Source of the DNA: Halobaculum sp. MBLA0143
GTDB lineage: Archaea; Halobacteriota; Halobacteria; Halobacteriales; Haloferacaceae
Direction of reading: 5' to 3'
NCBI RefSeq assembly: GCF_041361465.1
Contig: NZ_JBGKAC010000001.1
Location: forward strand, 1,116,001-1,180,000
DNA length: 64,000 nucleotides
Of this stretch, positions 34,820 through 42,246 are shown in pieces (the first letter of the stretch is position 1; every line of letters begins with the position of its first letter). The translations under genes were made by a program, and so were the position numbers. A model generated the notes under the pieces. It was not told where the DNA came from. It worked only from the letters and a program-made list of their open reading frames with translations, and ran no database searches.

Positions 34820-35386
34820 TCAGTTCCGGTCGATGGTCATGAACGCCGACTCGACGTCGTCGAAGTCCTGGACGGTCTGGTCGAGTTCCTCGCGGAGTTC
34901 GTCGGCTCTGGCCTTCAGCTCCTGGTACTCCTCGTTGTCTTCGAGTTCGTAAGTCGGCTTCTGTGCCTCTAAGACACCGATCTTCGACACGACGCTGAAG
35001 TAGTCTTGGAGGTCGTCGTCGTACTCCTGTTCGGCCAACTGCTGTTCGATGGCGTCGAACAACGACTCCTTCTCGACGGGCTTACACAGGTAGTCGTCGA
35101 ACGGCATGTCGACGATGTCGAAGTCCGGGTCGACCGCCGTCACCATGATGACGGAACAGTCCAGCCCGCGCTCGCGCATCTTCTCTAAGACTTCGCCGCC
35201 GGAGTAGTCCGGCATCCGGCGATCCAGCAGGACGACGTCGACCGTCTCGTCGACGGCGGACAGGGCCTCCTCCCCGCCGTACGCCTTCCGAACGTCGTCG
35301 TACTCCATCTGGAGGCGGAGGGCGTAGGCGTCGGCGACCTGTTGCTCGTCGTCGACGACCAACACGGTTGGACTGTGGTCGGACAT
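34820..35386 (-). CDS. HalX-type response regulator
   Basis: A 188-residue receiver plus HalX protein. The receiver has Asp12/Asp13, phospho-acceptor Asp55 in VVLLDRRMPD and Lys102 in CKP. The HalX domain covers about residues 120-185, predicted as a helical hairpin. It is clearly homologous to the regulator at 1388-2044 but has no kinase gene beside it, so its partner is encoded elsewhere or is shared. Transcription likely begins at the AT-rich box near 35416-35426. Confidence 0.93.
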   Translation of the reverse strand: MSDHSPTVLVVDDEQQVADAYALRLQMEYDDVRKAYGGEEALSAVDETVDVVLLDRRMPDYSGGEVLEKMRERGLDCSVIMVTAVDPDFDIVDMPFDDYLCKPVEKESLFDAIEQQLAEQEYDDDLQDYFSVVSKIGVLEAQKPTYELEDNEEYQELKARADELREELDQTVQDFDDVESAFMTIDRN

Positions 35387-35415
35387 CCGTTACGTCTACT
35401 GGGGGCCGACGGAGA

Positions 35416-35426
35416 GATATATTTTT
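35416..35426 (-). promoter_or_regulatory. AT-rich promoter box of the orphan HalX gene
   Basis: AAAAATATATC on the minus strand lies 30-40 nt before the ATG at 35386, allowing a leader of about 5-10 nt. Confidence 0.5.
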
Positions 35427-35539
35427 CCCGTGCGGACGGCCCGAGCGACGGCGTCACACACCGTACGACGGGGGGGAGTCGGCTGGTCGCGCGAGCGTCG
35501 GTGAGCGTGCAGCCCGCTCGTTCGAGAGTGGAGATCGGC

Positions 35540-36103
35540 TCAGAGCCGACTCTCCACTGCCCAGTGGCGGAGGTACCCGAACAGGGGGAACAGAGCTTCG
35601 GCGCGGTCGGTCGGGGTGTACTCCACGCGCGGAGTGATCTCGTCGTAGGCGGTGCGGTGCAAGAGTCCGGTACCGGTAAACTCGGACAGGCGGGCAGAGG
35701 GGGTGTCGGGAGCGATCTCCACCCGGTCTTCCAGGTCGGAGAAGCGGAGCGGATCCTCGGAGAAGGCGAACTCGCCGAGGACGGCCATCGCGTGGGCACG
35801 CCCCGAGAGGTCGAGCAGTTCGGCGACGGTCTCCTGGATCCGGGCGCGCTCCTCGGGGTCGAACGACTCCTTCGGCGCGCGAGCCTCCTCGCGGGAGAGT
35901 CCGGCACTCGGGTCCGGTACCTCCGGCGGCTGCGTCGTGCGCGAGGCTCCGCGTCGGAGCCACTTGCCAGTTCGTGTCCGCGCCGCTACGCGCCGCGGAC
36001 CCGGAGCGCCCGCCGTCGGTCGTGTCGGCGACCACCCGTGGCTCCGGCCGTTCGAAGCTACCGTTCCAACACTACAGCGAGCGTAGTTCGGTGTGGAGAT
36101 CAC
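35540..36103 (-). CDS. HxlR/winged-helix-type regulator, start unresolved
   Basis: The C-terminal 110 codons (35540 to about 35872) encode a winged-helix protein like haloarchaeal HxlR-family regulators: AMAVLGEFAFSEDPLRFSDL, then ARLSEFTGTGLLHRTAYDE and VEYTPTDRAEALFPLFGYLR. However, the conserved part has no ATG, GTG or TTG at its beginning. The nearest in-frame start codons are GTG at 36103 and GTG at 36253, and the extra N-terminal residues are Arg/Pro/Thr-rich, unlike a haloarchaeal protein. The coordinates use 36103. Either an unusual start, a lost start codon or a 5' replacement is possible, so the gene may be broken. Confidence 0.5.
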   Translation of the reverse strand: MISTPNYARCSVGTVASNGRSHGWSPTRPTAGAPGPRRVAARTRTGKWLRRGASRTTQPPEVPDPSAGLSREEARAPKESFDPEERARIQETVAELLDLSGRAHAMAVLGEFAFSEDPLRFSDLEDRVEIAPDTPSARLSEFTGTGLLHRTAYDEITPRVEYTPTDRAEALFPLFGYLRHWAVESRL

Positions 36104-36662
36104 AGTGGTCGACGCATCCGGCCGGACCGGGAGACCAGTCGTGACAGTGGTGACTGTGACAGCCGGTCGGCACGGCAGCGACCGGGACAGCCGGTCGCCG
36201 GGTCGTCGCCGGGTCGATCGACTGGTGGCCCGGTGTGGACCGCGAGCCGGCACCCCGACCGGACCGGCAGCACTCGCCGACGACGAACTGACGACGCGGG
36301 CGAGCAGCGTGCGCAGCGAGGTGACTCACACGAGCCGTCGGCCCCGGCGTTCCCGTGGGAGGCTGCGAGCGCCACGAGCTGGGGTTCGCGCCGCTCCAGG
36401 TCGGAGTCTCGTGGCGTGACTGTGACCGGCCGCGCGGGTGTCCGACAGTCTCCCACGGCTGTTGGACCGAACTGCACGCCGTCGACGGCCACCTCGTGGT
36501 ACGCGCCGTTGCCGAGCGGCGAGACGGGAGCCCACCCAGTGGTTCGCTATAGCGAGATGTAATTTACGAGTCGCGTGCGAGACGGAGATCTGACGCCGCG
36601 TGCACGACAGATTCCGCGCCGGAACCGTCAGAGTGAGGCGGGAACCGGGTGAAAGGGGGGTC
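36104..36662. other. Intergenic region upstream of the btpA-family gene
   Basis: No convincing gene is present; open frames on both strands are Arg/Pro-rich. The stretch contains the possible 5' part of the HxlR-like gene on the left and a promoter with a palindrome at 36544-36567 on the right. CACAGTGG/CAGTGGT and CACTACAG-type short repeats near 36080-36160 may be part of an old regulatory region. Confidence 0.35.
36544..36567 (+). promoter_or_regulatory. Palindrome and TATA-like box before the btpA-family gene
   Basis: TCGCTATAGCGA at 36544-36555 is a perfect 12-nt palindrome. It is followed at 36559-36567 by GTAATTTAC, a TATA-like box. Transcription would begin near 36590. A repressor bound to the palindrome would block the promoter. 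Confidence 0.45.
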
Positions 36663-37466
36663 GTGACACTACTGGAGTCTGACCCTGTGATCGGGATGGT
36701 CCACCTGGACGCGTTGCCGGGGGCGCCGAAGTTCGACGGCGACCGCGAGGCGACGTTTCGGGCGGCGCGGCGGGACGCACGGCGGCTCGCAGCCGGCGGC
36801 GTAGACGCGGTGATGGTGGAGAACTTCGGAGACGCGCCCTTCTACCCGGACGACGTACCGAAACACGTGGTCGCGTCGATGACGCGGGCCGCGACGGTCG
36901 TCGCCGACGAGGTGGGCGTGCCGGTCGGGGTGAACGTCCTCCGGAACGACTCGCTGGCGGATCTGGCGGTCGCGCAGGCGGTCGGCGCGGACTTCGTCCG
37001 GGCGAACGTCCACGTCGGCGCCCGCGTGACGGACCAGGGCGTGATCGAGGGGCGTGCCCACGAGGTGATGCGGGAACGCGAGCGACTCGGCGCCGACGTG
37101 TCGGTCCTGGCGGACCACGACGTGAAACACTCCGCGCCGCTCGGGACGGAGTCGTTCGTCGCGGAGTCGATGGCCGACGGGGTCGAACGCGGGCTGGCGG
37201 ACGCGACGGTCGTAACCGGCGTCGGCACCGGCCGCGGGGTGGATCTCTCCGACTTGGAGGCGGTCGTCGCGCGGCGCGACGAGTACGAACTCGACACGCC
37301 GGTTCTCGTCGGCAGCGGCGTGACGAGCGACACGGTCGGCGAGATCTTGGAGACCGCCGACGGCGTCGTCGTCGGCACCGCGCTGAAGGAGGGCGGCGAC
37401 GTGGGGCGTCCGGTGTCGGAAGATCGGGTCGAAGCGCTCGTCGCGGCCGCAGACGAGGTTCGTTGA
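36663..37466 (+). CDS. btpA: BtpA/SgcQ family TIM-barrel protein
   Basis: A 267-residue BtpA/SgcQ family protein with the characteristic GMVHLDALPGAPKFDG start, GVDAVMVENFGDAPFY, and VVTGVGTGRGVDL and VLVGSGVTSDTVGEIL phosphate-binding-type loops of a TIM barrel. BtpA is required for photosystem I accumulation in cyanobacteria; archaeal members have unknown substrates, and the SgcQ relatives suggest sugar-phosphate or nucleoside-derived substrates. The GTG at 36663 gives the usual family length; a GTG at 36600, closer to the promoter, would add 21 atypical residues. The gene converges on a PfkB kinase across the hairpin repeats. Confidence 0.9.
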   Translation: MTLLESDPVIGMVHLDALPGAPKFDGDREATFRAARRDARRLAAGGVDAVMVENFGDAPFYPDDVPKHVVASMTRAATVVADEVGVPVGVNVLRNDSLADLAVAQAVGADFVRANVHVGARVTDQGVIEGRAHEVMRERERLGADVSVLADHDVKHSAPLGTESFVAESMADGVERGLADATVVTGVGTGRGVDLSDLEAVVARRDEYELDTPVLVGSGVTSDTVGEILETADGVVVGTALKEGGDVGRPVSEDRVEALVAAADEVR

Positions 37467-37566
37467 GTCCGCGCCGGCCACTCTTCGCCGGTGCGGTCCG
37501 GTGAGTCCGCGCCGGCCACTCTTCGCCGGCGCGGTCCGGTGAGTCCGCGCCGGCCACTCTTCGCCG
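37464..37566. repeat. Tandem 38-bp hairpin repeat, 2.7 copies
   Basis: The 38-bp unit that begins TGAGTCCGCGCCGGCCACTC repeats at 37464, 37502 and 37540, and the third copy is cut off at about 37566. The first three bases of copy one are the TGA stop of the btpA-family gene. Each full unit holds an inverted repeat, CCGCGCCGGC and GCCGGCGCGG around the loop CACTCTTC, perfect in copy two and with one G-T type change in copy one. It lies between convergent genes and may act as a bidirectional terminator or mRNA 3' stabiliser. Confidence 0.9.
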
Positions 37567-37579
37567 ACGGCGTCGGTAG

Positions 37580-38521
37580 CTACCGCTCGGCCAGGAACGA
37601 TTCCACTCGGTCGGCCGTCGGGAGGTCGCCGGAGGCGCCCGCGGCGGTACAGGACAGCGCCGCGGTCGCGGCCGCGAATCGCCCGGCCGCGCGAGCGCTG
37701 CGGTCGCCCAACAGCCAGGCGTGGAGTAGGCCGGCGACGAAGGCGTCGCCGGCACCGGTCTCGTCGACGACAGACACGTCGAACGCCGGGAGCGAGACCG
37801 TGTCGGTCCCGTCTCCGGGGACGAGCGTCGCCCCCTCTGGCCCACTCGTGACGGCCGCGCGGGCGACACCCCGGCCGCGGAGCGTCTCGGCGGCGGCCGC
37901 GCCGGTCGCGTCGAGGTACGACTCGGCGGCGACCCGACCGGTGACGAATAGGTCGGCCGTCTCCACCCAACGGTCGACGGACGCCTCACTAGCGCCCCGG
38001 CCGTCGAGCTCTGCCAAGGGGCCAGAGAGGTCGAACACGACGGGCGGGAACCCGTCGGCCGTGGCCCACTCGGCGAGTGTGCGCTGGACGCAGTCGGGGG
38101 CGTAGGCGGTGACGAACACGGCGTCGGCACCCGCGAGGTACGGGCGGTCCGTCGGGCGCAGCCGCATGTTCCGGACGCTGTCGCCCGCGGTGACGATGCT
38201 CCGGGTGCCGTCGTCGGCCCGCACGACGACACAGTGGGTCGAGGTGTCCGGTCCGCGGCGGACGTGTGTCGTGTCCAACGCCCCCTCCCGGAGCCCGGCG
38301 GCGACCGTGTCGCCGACGGGGTCTTCGCCGAGCCGGGTGACGATCCCGGCCGACTGACCGAGTCGAGCGACACCGCGGGCGACGTTCGCGGCGACGCCGC
38401 CCGGGTGCTCCGTCACCTCGGGGGCGTACGCGCCGCCGTCCGGCGCCGGGAGGTTCGAGACGGCGTAGTGGCGGTCGACGGTCGCGGCGCCGACGGTCAC
38501 GACCTGCGGGGCGTCTGTCAT
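37580..38521 (-). CDS. PfkB family sugar/nucleoside kinase
   Basis: A 313-residue ribokinase-like kinase. The N-terminal region has VGAATVDRHYAV and the GG-containing substrate motif HPGGVAANVARGVARLG; the C-terminal catalytic motif is VDETGAGDAFVAGLL, with the general base Asp in GAGD. Family members phosphorylate ribose, adenosine, fructose phosphates and similar substrates; the sequence does not fix which. Its ATG overlaps by one base (TGATG) the stop of the metallophosphoesterase gene upstream, so the two are co-expressed, and it converges on the btpA-family gene. Confidence 0.92.
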   Translation of the reverse strand: MTDAPQVVTVGAATVDRHYAVSNLPAPDGGAYAPEVTEHPGGVAANVARGVARLGQSAGIVTRLGEDPVGDTVAAGLREGALDTTHVRRGPDTSTHCVVVRADDGTRSIVTAGDSVRNMRLRPTDRPYLAGADAVFVTAYAPDCVQRTLAEWATADGFPPVVFDLSGPLAELDGRGASEASVDRWVETADLFVTGRVAAESYLDATGAAAAETLRGRGVARAAVTSGPEGATLVPGDGTDTVSLPAFDVSVVDETGAGDAFVAGLLHAWLLGDRSARAAGRFAAATAALSCTAAGASGDLPTADRVESFLAER

Positions 38522-39486
38522 CACTCCTCGACGAGCGGGAACTGAGCGAGCCGCGCGGCCGCCATCGACGTGAGGCCGCGAGCGGTGACGGAGTCGCCGG
38601 TACGCTCTCGGTGGCCGACGACCGTCTCCTCGAGGTCCGCACACGGGAGCAGTCTGATCTCCGTCCCCTCCGGCCCCACGTCGACGAGGAGGTACGACTG
38701 CGGGAACGAACAGGTCGTCGGCACCATCACCTCACGGACCCCCTTCGCCGTCGTCGTCGACGGCATGTGGAGGTGGCCCGTCAGCAGGAGCGGGGCGTCG
38801 TTGTCGGCGAGCGCGTCGACGAACGGCTCCGGGTTCCGGAGCTCCGGCGGGACGAACATGTCCGGCTCCGCGAGTTCGCGGTGACGGCGGATCTGCTCGA
38901 ACATCCCCGGGAAGTTGAAGTGAGAAAGGACGACCGGCGCGTCCGTCTCCGGGAGCGTCTCCCGGAGCCAGGCCACGGTGTCCTCGCGGACGAGCCCCTC
39001 GTGGCTGTCCGTCAGGAACGACTCGTCGCCGGCGGAGTTGATCCCGAGGAGGTCGACACCGCCGACCTGGGTGTGGAACGGGAAGCCGTCGCCGGGCGCG
39101 TACCGCTCGGCGAACGCCGACACCGGGAGGTTGTCGTGGTCGTACCCCTGCTTGGGCACGTCGTGGTTGCCGGGGACGGCGTAGAACGGGGCACTGGGGC
39201 CGTGTTCGGCGAGCAGTTCGTCGAACCGGTCGAAGTTCCACCGCTCGCCGTCCTTCGTGATGTCGCCGACACAGACGACGGCGTCCGGGTCGCGCTCGGC
39301 CGCGTCGGCGAGCGCCGTCCGAACGTGGCGTTCCGTGCGCTCGAACAGCTTCGAGGTGCCGGCCTCGCGCGTCGAGAGGTGGGGGTCGGCGATCACGGCG
39401 AGTCTCGTCGGTTCGTCGGCTCGTGGTCGGGCGAGCGACGCCATCGGGGTGCCACTCGAACTGCCGTCTCGGTCGACGGGATGCAT
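38521..39486 (-). CDS. Calcineurin-like metallophosphoesterase
   Basis: A 321-residue phosphoesterase with all five metal-site motifs in order: ADPHLS, VCVGDITKDGE, VPGNHDVPK, LSHFNFPG and LTGHLHMPS. It should bind two metals and hydrolyse phosphomono- or diesters; relatives include 3',5'-cAMP phosphodiesterase CpdA-like enzymes. The ATG at 39486 gives MHPVDRDG; an ATG at 39444 (MASLARPR) is an alternative start closer to the domain. A TTTTTG box lies about 30 nt upstream. It is in an operon with the PfkB kinase, which suggests a nucleotide- or sugar-phosphate salvage role. Confidence 0.92.
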   Translation of the reverse strand: MHPVDRDGSSSGTPMASLARPRADEPTRLAVIADPHLSTREAGTSKLFERTERHVRTALADAAERDPDAVVCVGDITKDGERWNFDRFDELLAEHGPSAPFYAVPGNHDVPKQGYDHDNLPVSAFAERYAPGDGFPFHTQVGGVDLLGINSAGDESFLTDSHEGLVREDTVAWLRETLPETDAPVVLSHFNFPGMFEQIRRHRELAEPDMFVPPELRNPEPFVDALADNDAPLLLTGHLHMPSTTTAKGVREVMVPTTCSFPQSYLLVDVGPEGTEIRLLPCADLEETVVGHRERTGDSVTARGLTSMAAARLAQFPLVEE

Positions 39487-39539
39487 ACCACTACCTTCGC
39501 ACCCACCGACAAAACCCCGCCGAAAACCCCGCCGGTGTC

Positions 39540-39746
39540 TCACTGGCAGTTCCACGAGGGGCCACCGAGCGCTTCGGTCTCGGTGTTCCCCCTTGCCTCG
39601 TCGACCGTGTCGTCCGTGCCGCTCTCCGTCGGGGCTGTCCCCACGCCCTCGGGGCGTGGCCGATGTCCCAGAGTTCGCGTCTCGGACGAGTCGGCAGTGG
39701 CACACCCGCCACAACTGAACCCCCCGAGCAGTCTCCGTCGCGTCAC
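39540..39746 (-). CDS. Possible Tat-signal remnant or small secreted protein
   Basis: A 68-codon GTG frame begins VTRRRLLGGFSCGGCATADS. The TRRRLL part matches a twin-arginine motif, and GGC could be a lipobox, but the hydrophobic core between them is almost absent. The remainder is Thr/Glu-rich and acidic (GTDDTVDEARGNTETEALGG), as in mature haloarchaeal lipoproteins. It looks like a lipoprotein gene whose signal peptide suffered a deletion, though chance is not excluded. It lies between the divergent metallophosphoesterase and dipeptide-transporter genes. Confidence 0.35.
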   Translation of the reverse strand: MTRRRLLGGFSCGGCATADSSETRTLGHRPRPEGVGTAPTESGTDDTVDEARGNTETEALGGPSWNCQ

Positions 39747-39867
39747 CGTCGACTCCCGTGTCGCCCGGGTGACTACAGAGTTACGTCCCTGCGTACGATT
39801 TTCGCGGTGAAATGTCCGTAGATTCAGGCGAATGGAACACCGTAGCGGAAAACCGCAAGACTGAGAG

Positions 39868-39917
39868 CTATATACAGACACGTAGCCGAACGTACGCGCG
39901 TATGACAAACTATTTTA
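39868..39917 (+). promoter_or_regulatory. Two TATA boxes upstream of the binding-protein gene
   Basis: CTATATAC at 39868-39875 and CTATTTTA at 39910-39917 are both good TATA elements. The second is 25-32 nt before the ATG at 39942 and fits a leaderless transcript. The first would start transcription near 39900 and might provide a regulated second transcript. The 42-nt spacing, about four helical turns, would put them on the same face of the DNA. Confidence 0.55.
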
Positions 39918-39941
39918 GTCGCCTCTCCGCCAAGACACACG

Positions 39942-42101
39942 ATGCCCGAGGACAAGACTCGACGCGGTTTCCTTGCGGCGGCCGGAACGGGCGCGGCCGC
40001 GGCACTGGCGGGGTGCAGCGGTGGTAACTCACCCGAATCGACAGCGACCGAAGAGCCAACGGAGGACGGGACGCCGGAGGCGACGGACTCGCCGACGCCG
40101 GAGCCGGAGAAGAGCGAGACCGGCGGCACGCTCCAGTTGGCGTCGCCGGGGCCGGTCCAGACGCTGGACCCGGTGAACGCGAAGGGGTCGGGCGCGGGGT
40201 ACAACCAGTACAACGCGGCGCTCATGAACTTCCCGAACGGGGATCTCCCGCCGGTCGCCGACCTGGCGACGGACTACGAGATCTCCAACGAGGGGAAGAC
40301 GTACACGTTCACGCTCCGAGAGGGCGTGACGTTCCACGACGGGACGGAGCTGACGGCACAGGACTTCGTCTACTCGTGGGAGCGGCTCGCGGGCGCAGAG
40401 GAGACCCGCAACGCGGACGACATCGTGGGCGGCACGATGACGATCCAACACGAGGAGACGGAGGGGATGGACGGCGTCTCCGGGTTCAAGCCAGGCACGC
40501 TGGCTTGTGAGGCAGTCGACGACTACACCTTCGAGTTCACGATGGAGTCGGCGTTCCTCGGCACACTCCAACAGGTCGCCGGGGGCGCGTTCGCCCCGAT
40601 CCCGGAGGGGGCCGTCGCCTACCCGAAGGACTACGAGCAGCACGGCCTGGACGGTCTGCTGTACGAGGGAGAGTACGGCTACAACGAGTTCTTCTCCACG
40701 CAGGGTGACGGGCCGTTCTTCGCGGGCGTCGGTCCGTTCGAGGTGGACTCCTGGAGCAAGGGAGACCAGATCACCCTCTCGGCGTTCGACGACTACTACG
40801 GTGAGGGACCGTTCATCGACGAGATCGTCTACACCGTGATCGGCAACGAGGCGACTCGGTTCAGTCGGTTCAAGAACGGCAACCTCGACGTGCTGGGCGG
40901 CATTCCGACGGCCCAGTTCAACCCGGACCGCCGCAACATCGAGACGGACCGCGGCACCTACCGCGTCGGGACGTACGAACTGGGCAACGGCGACAGCGTC
41001 AACTACGGGGAGGCGCCGGCCCTGGACACGGACTACATCGTGTTCAACTGTGCGCGGACGCCCAAGCCGGTCCGGCAGGCGATCGCGTACCTGATCAACC
41101 CGGTCCGGATCGCCAACCAGGTGTACAAGGGGCTCAACGAGCCGGCGTACCACCTCTCCCCGCCGGCGGCGTTCCCGGCCGCCGAAGGCGAGAACCCGGT
41201 CGACAACTACGACGCCCACTACCAGGAGGGTGAGGGCAGTCAGCTCGATGTCGCCAGTGACGGCTACATGTACGGCGTCGACTCGACGGAGTTCGAGAAG
41301 GCACAGCAGGTGATGGAGGAGGCCGGCTACGGCCCGGACAACCGCGCGGAAGTGGAGTACACGGTGTTCTCCGGCGACAGCGGCTGGGACTCCATCTCGA
41401 AGACGCTGCGCGACAAGGCCCAGAACGCCTACATCGACATCAACATCGTGAAGGCGGACTTCGGGACGATCATCGGCCAGGCGCTCAACGGCTCGATGGA
41501 CATGTTCTCGCTGGGTGACGGGATGGAGTACGCGGACCCGTCGAACTTCCTGCGGTTCATCCCGCCGTACGACAACCCCAGCGGGATGTTCACGCGGTGG
41601 ACCTACCAGGTCCAGGCGACGGACGTGGCCCTGGGTGGTGACGACCGGTCCACCGTTCGGAGCAACGTCTACGACGCGCTGGACGCGGAGTTCCCGGAGG
41701 ACCACGTCCAGGTTTCGCTCAACGAGGAAAGCGAGAGTCCGCCGCGCGTCGCCGTCGCCATCGACGAGGTGACGCCCGACGAGCTGTCGTCGGCTCTGTC
41801 GTCGGCCGGCTACACGGTCGACGGCGAGGTAGAGTCCACGCAGGCGCCGTACGATCCGTTGATGACCGAGGCAGACCGTGCGTGGGACCGCTACCAGGCG
41901 AACCGTGGCCCCACCGAGGAGGAGGCGGCCACACGCCGCGAGGTGTACCGGTTGGTGGAGGAGATCAACTGGGCCGTCGTCCAGGAACTGCCGCTCGTCC
42001 ACACGGTCACCCAGCGCATCTGGAACGACCGCGTGAACGTTCGGATGTCTGGCACGATGGAAGACCAGACGTTCGACCAGCTCACGCTGGAACAGGAGTA
42101 G
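39942..42101 (+). CDS. Dipeptide/oligopeptide ABC transporter binding lipoprotein
   Basis: A 719-residue SBP_bac_5-type substrate-binding protein. The N-terminus TRRGFLAAAGTGAAAALAGC is a Tat signal with lipobox, followed by a Thr/Pro/Glu-rich linker. The ligand domain contains YTFTLREGVTFHDGTELTA and NPVRIANQVYKG. Near residues 570-635 there is a stretch not typical of the family (VALGGDDRSTVRSNVYDAL through PPRVAVAIDEVTPDELSS), which looks like a small inserted alpha-beta domain; family sequence resumes near EEEAATRREVYRLVEEI. It is the first gene of a five-gene importer and probably binds peptides or related oligomers outside the cell. Confidence 0.92.
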   Translation: MPEDKTRRGFLAAAGTGAAAALAGCSGGNSPESTATEEPTEDGTPEATDSPTPEPEKSETGGTLQLASPGPVQTLDPVNAKGSGAGYNQYNAALMNFPNGDLPPVADLATDYEISNEGKTYTFTLREGVTFHDGTELTAQDFVYSWERLAGAEETRNADDIVGGTMTIQHEETEGMDGVSGFKPGTLACEAVDDYTFEFTMESAFLGTLQQVAGGAFAPIPEGAVAYPKDYEQHGLDGLLYEGEYGYNEFFSTQGDGPFFAGVGPFEVDSWSKGDQITLSAFDDYYGEGPFIDEIVYTVIGNEATRFSRFKNGNLDVLGGIPTAQFNPDRRNIETDRGTYRVGTYELGNGDSVNYGEAPALDTDYIVFNCARTPKPVRQAIAYLINPVRIANQVYKGLNEPAYHLSPPAAFPAAEGENPVDNYDAHYQEGEGSQLDVASDGYMYGVDSTEFEKAQQVMEEAGYGPDNRAEVEYTVFSGDSGWDSISKTLRDKAQNAYIDINIVKADFGTIIGQALNGSMDMFSLGDGMEYADPSNFLRFIPPYDNPSGMFTRWTYQVQATDVALGGDDRSTVRSNVYDALDAEFPEDHVQVSLNEESESPPRVAVAIDEVTPDELSSALSSAGYTVDGEVESTQAPYDPLMTEADRAWDRYQANRGPTEEEAATRREVYRLVEEINWAVVQELPLVHTVTQRIWNDRVNVRMSGTMEDQTFDQLTLEQE

Positions 42102-42202
42102 CTCGCTCGACCGGCGCTCCCCGATCGACCGCAGAGAGAAACGGCGGCTAGAGGCGTTCTCGCCGTCGATTATCTGTGTTCGGGGGCTACCGTTCCGTCA
42201 GG

Positions 42203-42210
42203 ATTTTTAG
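42203..42210 (+). promoter_or_regulatory. Possible internal promoter for the permease genes
   Basis: ATTTTTAG lies 37-44 nt before the ATG at 42247, in the 145-nt gap after the binding-protein gene. It could drive separate transcription of the permease and ATPase genes, so their level could differ from that of the binding protein. Confidence 0.4.
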
Positions 42211-42246
42211 TGTACGAGACGACCACCCGATGAACACGGACGCAAC

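Noticed and set aside
37464-37566. CRISPR or tRNA-like structure
   Set aside because: No spacers, and the stem-loop unit lacks tRNA features.
36628-38373. 581-codon minus-strand frame
   Set aside because: It crosses two genes and the hairpin repeats and consists of Arg/Ser/Pro shadow sequence.
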